From Hydrogenophaga sp. PAMC20947 (lineage in GTDB: Bacteria > Pseudomonadota > Gammaproteobacteria > Burkholderiales > Burkholderiaceae_C), in NCBI RefSeq assembly GCF_004795855.1, contig NZ_CP039252.1, forward strand, positions 62,001-126,000: a DNA stretch of 64,000 bases. Reading direction: 5' to 3'. Position 1 is the stretch's first letter, and the number at the start of each line of letters is the position of its first letter. Position numbers and translations under genes: made by a program. The notes under the pieces are model-generated. The model saw only the letters and a list, made by a program, of their open reading frames with translations. It did not search any database and had not been told where the DNA came from. Shown piece by piece: positions 1 through 10,497 of the stretch.

Positions 1-351
1 CAGTTGCGGGTGCAACACCGAAACCTTTTCTTCGAGCAGCGTGCGTGCGTCCTTGGCCGGGCCGCCCATTTTGGCGCGGCTCGGTAGCTTGTGTTCAATG
101 ATGTGGTGCGTGAGGTCGGGTTCGGCATCGACCCAGGCCGGATTCGCCAGGTTCAGCGGCATCCACCACAGGCGGCGGCGCAGGGCCGGCGTGGCGGGCA
201 TGCGAGCGGCGTAATGCCGCCGGAGATCGGTGACAAAGTGGCCACGGTAGCCAGCGGGCAGCTCCAGCAGATTCATGGCGCCCACATGCATGGGCATTTC
301 TGGCTTCTCCAGATAGAGGAAGGTGGCGTCCAGGCCAGAAAGTTGTTTCAT
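1..351 (-). CDS. Wax ester synthase / diacylglycerol acyltransferase (WS/DGAT), N-terminal part
   Basis: Only the first 117 residues lie in the window; the gene continues past the left edge. The start MKQLSGLDATFLYLE followed by MHVGAMNLLELP is the typical opening of bacterial WS/DGAT enzymes, which esterify fatty alcohols or diacylglycerol with acyl-CoA to make storage lipids at the inner membrane. The catalytic HHxxxDG motif would be further downstream and cannot be checked. An in-frame ATG two codons upstream (357) is an alternative start. The family call rests on the N-terminus alone, which is distinctive. Confidence 0.8.
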   Translation of the reverse strand, partial: MKQLSGLDATFLYLEKPEMPMHVGAMNLLELPAGYRGHFVTDLRRHYAARMPATPALRRRLWWMPLNLANPAWVDAEPDLTHHIIEHKLPSRAKMGGPAKDARTLLEEKVSVLHPQL

Positions 352-538
352 CGGCATGCAAGGGCTCCTCGGGCAAGGCCCCGGGTGGTTTTGGCACCAC
401 AGACCAACCCGTCAGTGGGCATGCCAATCATTGTGGGCGAGACCAGGGCGTCTGCGTGCGCTGCAGGTGACCGAAATGCTCAGGGTATGCCCCATGACGG
501 ACGGTTGGTCTGGCGGTAGCTTCATGCCCCCTGCACGT

Positions 539-1942
539 TCAATCAGGTGGGCCGGTGGGGCCTGCAGGCGGGGGTTGTTGGCCTTCGATTGGGGGTACGG
601 GATGGGACTCAGCGCCGCCTTTTTCCACCAGTTCGCGCAAGCTGATCGCCCCTGCGGCCGTTTCAGCGGCGGACTGCATGTTGTCGAGTACGCTGCTGAC
701 CGATGGCGCCGTGGGCAAGGCACGGGGTGAAAAAAAGCGTGCCTCGCCAGCGTTCCGAATAGCGCCCATCACTTGAGCCACCGTGATCACCGATGGATCG
801 CGTGCCGGCAGATAGCGCACCGGCTCGTCGCCGCTGGTCACCATCAGGCCGCCCTCTTGCAGGGCTTCCAGCACGACGGTCAGCACATGCATGGGCACAC
901 CCAGCAAACGCGTGAAATCTTCTTGCGATGGCGCGGGCTGGCCTGCCAGAAAGGGCGCCGCCGTCAGGTGCATGGCCGAGAGCGCCAGGCGCTCGCGCAC
1001 CCGGTTGCTCAAGCGCGGTTCGCCGGCCCCCAGGTACAGGTATTCCGGGTGTTGCACGTAGAAAGCCACACTGGCACCGAACAGCAGAACCAGCCAGCTC
1101 ACATAGAGCCAGATCATGAACAGCACCAGGATTGCAAAGCTGGAATAAATCGCGGCATACTGGCCCGACGACGCGACGAAGACGGCAAAAAGCCAGCCGG
1201 CGGTCTGCCAGACAATGCCTCCTACAACACCACCCACCAGGGCCGCGCCCAGCTTCACACGTGCGTTGGGCAGTAGCAGATAGACAAAGGTGAAGGCGGC
1301 GATCACGAGCAGGTAAGGTGTGATTTCACCGATGATCGTGGCCGTCTGATTAAGCGCGCTGACCGACAGGAGCTGGCTCAAAACATCGGACTTCAGCAGG
1401 GCGCCCGTGACGCCCAGCGCAGCAAAAACCAGGATAGGACCGACCAGCAAGACGCTGAGGTAGCGACTGAAGCGCTCGCCAAGACGGCGGTGCTGCGACA
1501 CGTGCCAGATGTAGTTGAGCGATTCCTCGATCTTCTGCATCAGCGAGATCGATGTGTACAGCAGCAGCGCCAGGCCCAGCGCGCCGAGCACGCCAACGTT
1601 CATGTGTTCGATGAACTCGCCAATCTGGCCTGCCACCACGGCGCCTTGCTCTCCCAGCGGTGCCAGCAGGTTCACCAGCAGCGGCTGAATCTGGTTGTGC
1701 ACGCCAAACGCTTTCAGCACCGAAAAGCTCAAAGCCAGCAGCGGCACGATGGACAGCAGCGTGGTGTAGACCAGGCTCATGGCGCGCAGCGTGAGCTGAC
1801 CGAACGCGAGGTCGCGCACGAGGATGAGCACCGTGCGCACGAACCTCAGTCCGGCTGATTGCCAACGCAAGTGGGGCACCTGAGGGGTGCCCCAGATGCG
1901 TTTGTTCAGGCGATTCAGGGGATCGGTTTCGGTTTCTGTCAT
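539..1942 (-). CDS. YihY/BrkB family inner-membrane protein
   Basis: Polytopic membrane protein of about 467 residues. The segment LRAMSLVYTTLLSIVPLLA near residue 45 and the following hydrophobic helices (about residues 90-115, 150-175, 190-210, 225-250, 260-290) match the six-helix YihY/BrkB family, once misnamed ribonuclease BN; its molecular function is unknown. The C-terminal ~150 residues (LSNRVRERLALSAMHLTAAPFL onwards) form the soluble, winged-helix-like tail found in proteobacterial members. I chose MTETETDPLN as start; an ATG 12 codons upstream (1978) is possible. It ends in a Pro-rich tail. Neighbours give no functional hint. Confidence 0.88.
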   Translation of the reverse strand: MTETETDPLNRLNKRIWGTPQVPHLRWQSAGLRFVRTVLILVRDLAFGQLTLRAMSLVYTTLLSIVPLLALSFSVLKAFGVHNQIQPLLVNLLAPLGEQGAVVAGQIGEFIEHMNVGVLGALGLALLLYTSISLMQKIEESLNYIWHVSQHRRLGERFSRYLSVLLVGPILVFAALGVTGALLKSDVLSQLLSVSALNQTATIIGEITPYLLVIAAFTFVYLLLPNARVKLGAALVGGVVGGIVWQTAGWLFAVFVASSGQYAAIYSSFAILVLFMIWLYVSWLVLLFGASVAFYVQHPEYLYLGAGEPRLSNRVRERLALSAMHLTAAPFLAGQPAPSQEDFTRLLGVPMHVLTVVLEALQEGGLMVTSGDEPVRYLPARDPSVITVAQVMGAIRNAGEARFFSPRALPTAPSVSSVLDNMQSAAETAAGAISLRELVEKGGAESHPVPPIEGQQPPPAGPTGPPD

Positions 1943-2014
1943 CGTGTGGTCCTGCCGTGAACGGCTTTCGGGATCCATGGTAGCAGCCGCCTCCAGCGCG
2001 GGTGCTGCAGCCGG

Positions 2015-2488
2015 TCAGCCGTTCAGCAGCGCCACCGCTTCAGCGCGCCAATGCGCAAGGGCCGCGTAGAACCCCTCCCAGACGCAGCCATTGCAACCGC
2101 GCTCACAGCAGGTTTGGGGCTCGGGGGGTGGCGGGCGCAGATCGTTGTCGAGATCGAAGCTGCGCCGCTGCGCCAGCCCGCGCAAATGGGCGATCAGCGC
2201 ATGGGTCGCGGGCAAGTCGGCCAAGGGCATGTCGGCCGGCTCATGGCGCACGAAGCGGGGCTGCACCGCACCCTGGAAGGCTCCCGATTCAAGAAACATG
2301 GCCGCTGGGCGTACCCAGAGGCCAAAGCCACCGTAAAGCGCACGGTACAAGCTCATGGCCTGCAGGGTTTCGCTGCAGCGAACCGTATCAATGACTTCAT
2401 ACCAGCCGCCCTTGTAGTGGCGGTACAGGCCTGGTGACGCGCCTTGCAACGGGGGCAGATCGTGATCGGTGGGGGTGGCGGTGCTCAT
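2015..2488 (-). CDS. DUF1653 protein with C-terminal oxidoreductase-like Cys motif
   Basis: About 157 residues in two parts. Residues ~20-85 (GLYRHYKGGWYEVIDTVRCSET to MFLESGAF) are a DUF1653 domain, a small beta-rich fold of unknown function. The C-terminal ~45 residues carry CCERGCNGCVWEGFY, the Cys-rich motif of the oxidoreductase-like family, seen at the N-terminus of some eukaryotic redox proteins and possibly metal-binding. The start at MSTATPTD was preferred over an ATG eight codons upstream. No operon partner is evident; the gene lies between a membrane protein and a stress protein. Function unknown. Confidence 0.8.
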   Translation of the reverse strand: MSTATPTDHDLPPLQGASPGLYRHYKGGWYEVIDTVRCSETLQAMSLYRALYGGFGLWVRPAAMFLESGAFQGAVQPRFVRHEPADMPLADLPATHALIAHLRGLAQRRSFDLDNDLRPPPPEPQTCCERGCNGCVWEGFYAALAHWRAEAVALLNG

Positions 2489-2536
2489 GGGGTGGCCATT
2501 GTCTGCGATCACGATTGGGGATCGGGGATGCGGCGC

Positions 2537-3445
2537 TCACTGCCTGTGCGCAGAGACCAGCACATCGCAGTGCGCCTCGGCCAGCACATGCCGGGTCACG
2601 CTGCCCAGCAGCAATTCCTCAGCCGCCTGGCGCCCATGTTTCCCGATCACGATCAGATCGCATTCCCGCTCCGTGGCCACGCGCAAAATGTGGGCGGGCG
2701 CATCACCTTCGGTGAGGCTGAGGGTGAAGTCCTGGGGTTGCAGGCTGTGTCGATCGATCAAGGCGTTGAGGTGGTCGCGGGCGTCCTGGCGTGCCCGTTC
2801 GCGGTAGTGGCCCAGGGTGTCGTCGTCGACACCGGCGAAACGCAGCTTTTCTTCAAACGGAATGGAAAAACTGTGCATGAGCACCAGATGGGCGCCGGGC
2901 GCCACCGCGCGGGCCATCGGTATGGCGGTCTCGGACCACGGGGAAAAGTCCATGGGCACCAGCACACGCTGGTAGTCGCCTTCGGGCGCGCTTCGAACCA
3001 CCAGCATGGGCCGTCTGGCTTTGCTCAGCAGGCGCTCGGCGGTGGTCCCGATCAGCAGGTGGTGCAAGGGGTTGTCGCCCCGCGCTCCGACCACCAGCAG
3101 ATCGGCAGGCCATTCGTTCGTGGCCTCGGTGATCATCTGCACCGGGGCGCCGTCGGTGAGCTGGGTCTCAATGGCGCCCACATGGCTGGCGTTCTTCAAG
3201 TGGCTGGCTTCGGCCTTGAGCGCAGCCATGGCTTGCTGGTGCACGCGTTCTTGCCAGGGCTGACCGGGCGACGTCCAGGCGCGCAAGTCGTCCATGAGGC
3301 TGTTGCTCATGACATGTTGCAGGCGCAATTGCCCTTGGTTTTTCTGGGCGAGCAGCGCCGCTCGCTGACCCGCCTGGATGGCAGCGGGCGAAAAGTCGGT
3401 GGCAACGAGCAGGCGTTGCGGTGTTGATGGGGGCATCGGTGTCAT
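2537..3445 (-). CDS. Tandem universal stress protein (two UspA domains)
   Basis: 302 residues with two UspA domains. The first starts at QRLLVATDFSPAA (about residue 9) and the second at YQRVLVPMDFSPWSE (about residue 165). Both end in the nucleotide-binding G-2x-G-9x-G(S/T) type loop: VVGARGDNPLHHLLIGTTAERL and VIGKHGRQAAEELLLGSVTRHVL. This is the ATP-binding class of Usp, cytoplasmic proteins induced by starvation or stress. The start is supported by GAGGAG six bases upstream of the ATG; a longer reading frame upstream exists but lacks such a site. Confidence 0.88.
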   Translation of the reverse strand: MTPMPPSTPQRLLVATDFSPAAIQAGQRAALLAQKNQGQLRLQHVMSNSLMDDLRAWTSPGQPWQERVHQQAMAALKAEASHLKNASHVGAIETQLTDGAPVQMITEATNEWPADLLVVGARGDNPLHHLLIGTTAERLLSKARRPMLVVRSAPEGDYQRVLVPMDFSPWSETAIPMARAVAPGAHLVLMHSFSIPFEEKLRFAGVDDDTLGHYRERARQDARDHLNALIDRHSLQPQDFTLSLTEGDAPAHILRVATERECDLIVIGKHGRQAAEELLLGSVTRHVLAEAHCDVLVSAHRQ

Positions 3446-3569
3446 GACAGCTCCTCGAGTGTCCCTGGGTTCGGACGTTGGATCCATTCTACGGAGGGTA
3501 TGCCTGGTGTTGGTCGCTTCGATGGCGCCTGAGCACTTCAGCGGTCGGCTGTGAGCCCTTGTCCTGATT

Positions 3570-5171
3570 TCAACCGCGTTTCGTTGAGTGTGCTTGCGCC
3601 GGGGCGAGCGACAAGGCGGGATGGGGCCAGCCGTGGGCGCGTGCCTTGGCATGGGACCCTGCGCTCGCCTGGCCAGCGAGCCAGGCGGTGAGCCAAGCGG
3701 GCAAGGTGCTGGCGGGATCTTTCCCCAGACCCCGCACCACGCACCCACTGGCCGCACCGGTGCCGGCGACTGCACGCAACTGCTCCGGACCCAGAATGCC
3801 GCCGATACCCACCACGGGTGCTGGTGACATGTGCACCCACCAGGCGAGGTTGTCCAGCCCCTGGGGTTCCCAGGGCATGTCCTTGGTGGTGGTGGGCCAG
3901 ATGGGGCCGCAGGCGATGTAGTCGGGCGCCAGCGCGGCCGCCCGGCACAGCTCCCACAAGCTGTGGGAGCTCAGGCCCAGCCGCACGCCGGTGGCTCGGG
4001 CTTCTTGCAGGCGCTCGCGATTTTGCGCGGACAGCGCGAGGAGGTCTTCCTGCCCCAGGTGCAAGGCCTGTGCGCCGACGTCGAGCGCTGCTTGCCAATG
4101 GTCGTTGATGAAGAGCGTGACCCCGGCGGCGTCAGCGGCGCGCTGGCTGCGCCGGATGTTGTCATTCAATTGCGAGCGCCAGTGACCGTCCGAAAGCTGA
4201 GGGTCGCGTTTCATGCGCAGCTGCAGGGTGGTGACGGTGGGCGCCACACGCAGCACAGCCTCCACCCGCTCTGCGCTGTCCACGATGGCGTAAACGCCGG
4301 GGTCTGGGGCGCGGTGCCGGGTGACCCAGTGGTCGGGGGCTTGGTGATCGAGTGAAAGATGGGGCAACAAGTCAGCCTGGTGTTCGAAGCCGCTGGTGGC
4401 GATCACCGGCCCGGCGCCCTTGCCGATGGCGCGCGCTTGGCGCAGCGCATGGGTGGTGGCCATCTTGGCGAACACGGCCGCATCGGCGCTGACAAACCCG
4501 CGTGCCAATGCAGAAGCCAGCGAGGTGGCGAAGGTGCAGCCGGTGCCGTGGTGGTGTGGCGTGTCCACGCGCGGCAGTGAGAGCCAGCCCTGGGCGTGTG
4601 GGGTGTGCAGCCAGTCGTGGCTCAGGGTTTCGCTGGCGTCACCCCCGGTGATGCAGACGGCCTCAGTGCCCAGTGCGAGCAGCGCACGGGCCATGGCGGG
4701 CATGTCGCCCACTTCCGCGTCACCGAGCAGGGCCTGGGCTTCATGCTGGTTGGGTGTGATCACGCTGGCGCGTGGCAACAATGCTTCGCGGTAGGCCTGC
4801 AACAGCTCCGCATCGGCAAACGGTGCGCCCGTGCTGGCCCGGAGCACGGGATCGACCACCAGTTGCACAGGGCCGCGCTGGCGCAGCCGGTCGATCCAGC
4901 GGGCGACCACATGCGCGTTGGCCGCGCTGCCGAGCAGGCCGGTTTTGATCACCCGGGGGGGCAAGTCGCTGGCGAGCGCGGCGAGCTGGGCGTCGAGCAG
5001 TTCGGGCGTGATGGCCTGTACCTGCGATACCGCCACGGTGTTTTGCGCGGTGACCGCAGCCACGGCGGTGCACAGGTGCACACCGCATGCGTCGGCCGCG
5101 CGCTGGTCGGCCGCCAGGCCAGCGCCGCCGCCACTGTCGGTGCCAGCAATGCTCCAGATGATGGGGGTCAT
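3570..5171 (-). CDS. thiDE: Fused HMP(-P) kinase / thiamine-phosphate synthase (ThiD-ThiE)
   Basis: A 533-residue fusion. Residues 1-~265 are ThiD: IAGTDSGGGAGLAADQ binds hydroxymethylpyrimidine, GLLGS and the late HGTGCTFA segment are the anion hole of this ribokinase fold. Residues ~285-490 are ThiE: VYAIVDSAERV, LQLRMKRD, FINDHW, GAQALHLGQEDL and the late VVGIGGILGPEQL that binds phosphate. The protein phosphorylates HMP twice and joins it to thiazole phosphate to give thiamine phosphate. It is the last gene of the thiamine operon and is separated from thiG by about 170 bases holding a palindromic repeat. Confidence 0.93.
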   Translation of the reverse strand: MTPIIWSIAGTDSGGGAGLAADQRAADACGVHLCTAVAAVTAQNTVAVSQVQAITPELLDAQLAALASDLPPRVIKTGLLGSAANAHVVARWIDRLRQRGPVQLVVDPVLRASTGAPFADAELLQAYREALLPRASVITPNQHEAQALLGDAEVGDMPAMARALLALGTEAVCITGGDASETLSHDWLHTPHAQGWLSLPRVDTPHHHGTGCTFATSLASALARGFVSADAAVFAKMATTHALRQARAIGKGAGPVIATSGFEHQADLLPHLSLDHQAPDHWVTRHRAPDPGVYAIVDSAERVEAVLRVAPTVTTLQLRMKRDPQLSDGHWRSQLNDNIRRSQRAADAAGVTLFINDHWQAALDVGAQALHLGQEDLLALSAQNRERLQEARATGVRLGLSSHSLWELCRAAALAPDYIACGPIWPTTTKDMPWEPQGLDNLAWWVHMSPAPVVGIGGILGPEQLRAVAGTGAASGCVVRGLGKDPASTLPAWLTAWLAGQASAGSHAKARAHGWPHPALSLAPAQAHSTKRG

Positions 5172-5254
5172 CTCTTTCGTCCTTCTTCAGTGACACCACC
5201 GATAGCGCAAACCCTATTCAGCAAATATCGGCCCGCGATGTCGCCCACCAGGGG

Positions 5255-5341
5255 CCCCGTGGAACGGGCTTTGCCCGGCCGCAGGTTCCGTCCCCCTCCC
5301 GCAGGAGCGGGGGCAGACGCGAAGCGGCGCAGGGGGTGCTT
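5255..5341. repeat. GC-rich palindromic intergenic repeat (REP-like), copy in thiG-thiDE gap
   Basis: Read on the minus strand it shows the order CACCCCCTGCGCCGCTTCGCGTC, a C-run/G-run hairpin (CCCCCGCTCCTGCGGGAGGGGG), then GGCCGGGCAAAGCCCG. The same order of blocks recurs at 38402-38480 and 52149-52240, and a variant lies inside xdhB. Such elements probably fold as hairpins in mRNA. Boundaries are approximate. Confidence 0.6.
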
Positions 5342-5343
5342 CA

Positions 5344-6123
5344 TCACCCCACCAGAAACGGATGACCGCTGACCGGTGTGCTGGCGACCGCCATGTCTTG
5401 CGGCGCCATCACGCCAGCCTCAAAGGCCGAGCGACCGGCGTCGATGGCGAGGCCAAAGCTTCGGGCCATGCGCACAGGGTCCACCGCTTGCGACACCGCC
5501 GAGTTGAGCAGCACGGCATCGAAGCCCAGTTCCATGGCATGGGCGGCGTGTGAAGGCGCGCCGATGCCGGCGTCCACGATCAACGGAACCTTTGGCAGGC
5601 GGGCGCGCAGCGTGCGCAGCGCGAACGGGTTGATCAGACCCTGACCGGAGCCAATGGGCGCGCCCCACGGCATCAGCACTTCGCATCCCACATCGAGCAG
5701 GCGTTGGCAGGTCACCAGGTCGTCGGTGCAGTAGGGGAATACCGCGAAACCGTCTTTGATGAGTTGCGCGGCGGCCTCCACCGTGCCCCAGGGGTCGGGT
5801 TGAAGCGTGTGTTCATCGCCGACCACTTCAAGTTTGAGCCATGGTGTGCCGTAGAGCTCACGCGCCATGTGGGCCAGTGTGATGGCTTCGCGCGCGGTCC
5901 GGCAACCGGCGGTATTGGGCAGCAAACGCACGCCCTGTTCCAGGATGGCGTCGACAAAACCGTTGTCGCCCGCAGCCGCGAGGGTGCGCCTGAGTCCGAC
6001 CGTCACCACCTGCGTGCCCGATGCCGCGATGGACTCGGTCAGCACACGTGGCGAGGGGTAGCCTGCGCTGCCCAACAGCAGGCGGCTGTCGAATGTGGTG
6101 CCGTAGACATTGAATGGGGACAT
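5344..6123 (-). CDS. thiG: Thiazole synthase ThiG
   Basis: 259 residues, the usual length. It condenses DXP, dehydroglycine and the ThiS thiocarboxylate into the thiazole phosphate carboxylate. The N-terminus [14 protein letters not shown], the Lys in LKLEVVGD (Schiff base with DXP), [22 protein letters not shown] and [11 protein letters not shown] are ThiG signatures. An AAGGAG site precedes the ATG. Its upstream neighbour is panD rather than thiS, which is unusual. Confidence 0.96.
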   Translation of the reverse strand: MSPFNVYGTTFDSRLLLGSAGYPSPRVLTESIAASGTQVVTVGLRRTLAAAGDNGFVDAILEQGVRLLPNTAGCRTAREAITLAHMARELYGTPWLKLEVVGDEHTLQPDPWGTVEAAAQLIKDGFAVFPYCTDDLVTCQRLLDVGCEVLMPWGAPIGSGQGLINPFALRTLRARLPKVPLIVDAGIGAPSHAAHAMELGFDAVLLNSAVSQAVDPVRMARSFGLAIDAGRSAFEAGVMAPQDMAVASTPVSGHPFLVG

Positions 6124-6153
6124 CGGGTCAGACTCCTTGGGTCGCGGCGTTGT

Positions 6154-6534
6154 TCACGGGTGTTGAACCGGCACGTGATCGCGTGAACCCGTGGCGCGGT
6201 TGTGGGTGTCTACGAAAACGAGTTGGGGTTTGTGTGTGGCGATCTGGTCTTCGTGCACTTGGGCGAAAGCCGCGATGATGAGCAGGTCACCCACCGATGC
6301 ACGGCGTGCAGCCGATCCGTTGACCGAAATCATTCCCGTGCCGCGTTCGCCTTTGATGGCATAGGTCACGAAGCGCTCGCCATTGTTGATGTTCCAGATA
6401 TGAATCTGTTCGTTCTCCACCATGTTGGCTGCGTCCAGCAGGTCTTCATCGATGGCGCATGAACCTTCATAGTGCAGCTCGCATTGGGTCGCCGCAACGC
6501 GGTGGATCTTGGATTTGAGCAAAGTACGGAACAT
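6154..6534 (-). CDS. panD: Aspartate 1-decarboxylase PanD
   Basis: 126 residues. PanD decarboxylates L-aspartate to beta-alanine for pantothenate and CoA. The proenzyme cleaves itself at Gly24-Ser25 (YEGSCAID) to form the catalytic pyruvoyl group; the N-terminus [17 protein letters not shown] and the [23 protein letters not shown] core are diagnostic. AGGAG six bases before this ATG supports the start over a longer frame beginning at 6597. It lies inside the thiamine operon between thiS and thiG, all on one strand, so it is probably co-transcribed and under the upstream TPP riboswitch. That link is inferred from position. Confidence 0.95.
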   Translation of the reverse strand: MFRTLLKSKIHRVAATQCELHYEGSCAIDEDLLDAANMVENEQIHIWNINNGERFVTYAIKGERGTGMISVNGSAARRASVGDLLIIAAFAQVHEDQIATHKPQLVFVDTHNRATGSRDHVPVQHP

Positions 6535-6593
6535 GGGGGTCTCCTGGGTGAGTGGGGTGAAGGGTGGCGATGCCACCCAATTCTGAGGGGTCT

Positions 6594-6806
6594 TCAACCA
6601 CCCACGATCGCCTTGAATACAGTGAGCGCATCGCCTGGCTTCAACGGCGTTTGCTCGCGCAGGGTCAAGGGCACAAAGTTGCCGTTGAGCGCGGTGGCCA
6701 CGCTCTTGGCCGGCATGCCCAGGCTTTCAAGGACCTGGGCCACCTGCAGGCCAGCTTGCCAGGGCCATTGTTCGCCGTTGACCAGGACGTTGAAGGATTC
6801 AGACAT
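6594..6806 (-). CDS. thiS: Sulfur carrier protein ThiS
   Basis: 70 residues, ubiquitin-like beta-grasp protein ending in the required Gly-Gly (FKAIVGG). The C-terminal glycine is adenylated and converted to a thiocarboxylate that feeds sulfur to Thi[13 protein letters not shown] and [11 protein letters not shown] fit the family. It overlaps the end of thiO by 8 bases, indicating translational coupling. ThiF, its activating enzyme, is not in the window. Confidence 0.93.
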   Translation of the reverse strand: MSESFNVLVNGEQWPWQAGLQVAQVLESLGMPAKSVATALNGNFVPLTLREQTPLKPGDALTVFKAIVGG

Positions 6807-7911
6807 GAGTAGCCTCCAGATTCAGGCTTTGCAGTGCGTCTTGCACCAGCGCCGGCGCGAGCAGCCAGCCATGGCGAAACAAACCGTTGATGCGCAGGAG
6901 ACCGGGTTCCGCATGGGTGTGCGGCGCGTTATCGGGCAGAGCAGGGCGCAGATTGCTTTCCATGTGCACGATGCGCGCCTCGGCCAGCGGGGGCAGCACG
7001 CTGTGCGCTGCGCTCATCAGCTCGACCGCGCTTCTGAGACTCACCGGTGAGCGGTCTTCGCTTTCGATTTCGGTGGCACCGATCATCACCATGTCGCCAG
7101 GCCTGGGCACGATGTAGACCCGATGGCGAGGGTGCAGCAATCGAACGGGTCTTTGCAGCTGCAGCTCGGGTGCATGCAGCCAGATCACTTCGCCGCGCAC
7201 ACCGCGCACCGCCGCTGCCTCGCCGCCGAGGGCACCGCGCGCGCCCACCCCGCGGGTGTCTATGGCGAGGTCAAAGTGTTGCGCGGGCTCACCAGCCAGG
7301 TGGATGACACCAGGCTCGACGCGCACCGCGCTCTCGCCCCAGCACCACCAAACGTTGTCGCTGCGGGTGGCCAGCGCCACGAGCATTTCCCGGGGCAACA
7401 GCTGGGCTTCTTGTGGCAACAGCCACGCGCGCAGTCCGGGCGCCAGCGCAGGCTCCAGCGTGGTGAGCTCGTCGCGGTTCAGCGCGCGGGGCACAGGCCA
7501 ATTGTCTGCTGGCGTCGAAGCTGCGTGCAGGCGCGCGAGCACCCGTTGTGCTGCACCGGTGTCGCTGCCGTGCGCCACCATCAGACTGCCCTGCTGTGCA
7601 AACAACGGATGGCCCGCTGATTCCGGTTCGAGCGCAGCGGCGACTTCGCGCCACAGGGTCAGCGATCGCCAGCCCAAGCGCGCGACTTCGGGGCCGGCGT
7701 TGTCGAGTTCGGCCAACGGACTGAGCATCCCGGCGGCAGTGAAGCCGGCTGCGTGCGGCACCACAGGGGTGTGCAGTGAGCCAGGGGCGGGGGCATGGGG
7801 ACCCGGGGCCGGGTCGAACACGGTGACGGCATGCCCGGCGCGAGAAAGGCGCCAGGCCAGCAGCCTGCCGAGCACACCCGCACCGGCGATACCGATGGTG
7901 AGCGCGCCCAC
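6799..7911 (-). CDS. thiO: Glycine oxidase ThiO (FAD-dependent)
   Basis: 370 residues. ThiO oxidises glycine to dehydroglycine, the nitrogen and carbon donor for the thiazole ring in aerobes. The N-terminal GIAGAGVLGRLLAWRLSRAG is the FAD-binding GxGxxG Rossmann motif; AAGMLSPLAE, RGEVIWLHAPEL and the C-terminal NGLFRHGWLLAPAL are typical of DAO-type amine oxidases in thi operons. Presence of ThiO rather than ThiH points to oxygen-using metabolism. Three bases separate it from thiC. Confidence 0.93.
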   Translation of the reverse strand: MGALTIGIAGAGVLGRLLAWRLSRAGHAVTVFDPAPGPHAPAPGSLHTPVVPHAAGFTAAGMLSPLAELDNAGPEVARLGWRSLTLWREVAAALEPESAGHPLFAQQGSLMVAHGSDTGAAQRVLARLHAASTPADNWPVPRALNRDELTTLEPALAPGLRAWLLPQEAQLLPREMLVALATRSDNVWWCWGESAVRVEPGVIHLAGEPAQHFDLAIDTRGVGARGALGGEAAAVRGVRGEVIWLHAPELQLQRPVRLLHPRHRVYIVPRPGDMVMIGATEIESEDRSPVSLRSAVELMSAAHSVLPPLAEARIVHMESNLRPALPDNAPHTHAEPGLLRINGLFRHGWLLAPALVQDALQSLNLEATHV

Positions 7912-7914
7912 CGT

Positions 7915-9903
<1,989 letters not shown>

Positions 9904-10000
9904 TCAAGCCCAACGGGACAGGGACCTCTGGCGAGGGTGTCCGGGGGTGGTCTGTGACGCGGAAATCCGTCGGCAGACCTGTATGGATGCAAGCCCTGGG

Positions 10001-10109
10001 GGCTGCGCTCTTCTTTCGCCGGTACTAGCCGGATCAAGTTCGCGGGTTTGGTTGTTTTCAACCATCTCAGCGCCAGACCTTTTCAGGTCGTGTGCACCCC
10101 GGAGCAGCC
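10001..10109 (-). promoter_or_regulatory. TPP riboswitch (THI element) of the thiC operon
   Basis: On the minus strand: P1 arm GGCTGC (10109-10104), then GGGGTGC, the conserved CTGAGATGG (pyrimidine-sensing arm), ACCCGCGAACTTGATCCGG, CTAGTACCGGCGAAAGAAG, and the closing P1 arm GCAGCC (10006-10001). This order and these conserved blocks are those of the thiamine pyrophosphate aptamer. It precedes thiC by about 175 bases, leaving room for an expression platform; I could not pick out a convincing terminator, so control may be at translation. Confidence 0.93.
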
Positions 10110-10112
10110 TGT

Positions 10113-10143
10113 AGTGTAGCGACCGGTCCATGCCCGGTGTCAA
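10113..10143 (-). promoter_or_regulatory. Probable sigma-70 promoter of the thiamine operon
   Basis: A perfect -35 box TTGACA (10143-10138) and a -10-like TACACT (10118-10113), 19 bases apart. The predicted start would fall at the first bases of the riboswitch P1 stem, which supports the call. The spacer is longer than ideal. Confidence 0.55.
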
Positions 10144-10497
10144 TTTTTTGGCGCCGAGGGATTTGATCGGACGGCACCAAGGGCTTGCGGTGGCGTGGAG
10201 TTGATGAAAGTTGCTGCTTGATGTGTTGAGAAACGGAGCAGATGATCGAATTTCTGTGCTCTGGGTGGGTCAAGGCGGGTGGCGCGGCGCGCTGGCTGGA
10301 TGTCTGGGAGAACCCCCGGGGAATAAACCTGAAAGTAGGCGGTCATTTGAGGGTTTCCAGAGGGGTCAGTGGGTGTCCCTTCAAGGGACAATGGCCGACA
10401 GGTGGAGACTTGTGCGACCAAGCCTCCTGGGCCTCATTGATTTGATGAGTCACCCGCAACAAGGTCCCATCGTGCCTGCCCAGCCGTCGACGGCGAG
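10144..10497. other. Intergenic region between thiamine operon and sensor kinase
   Basis: About 350 bases between divergent units. I see no convincing gene, hairpin terminator or binding site apart from the thi promoter at its left edge. The kinase promoter should be here. Confidence 0.5.
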
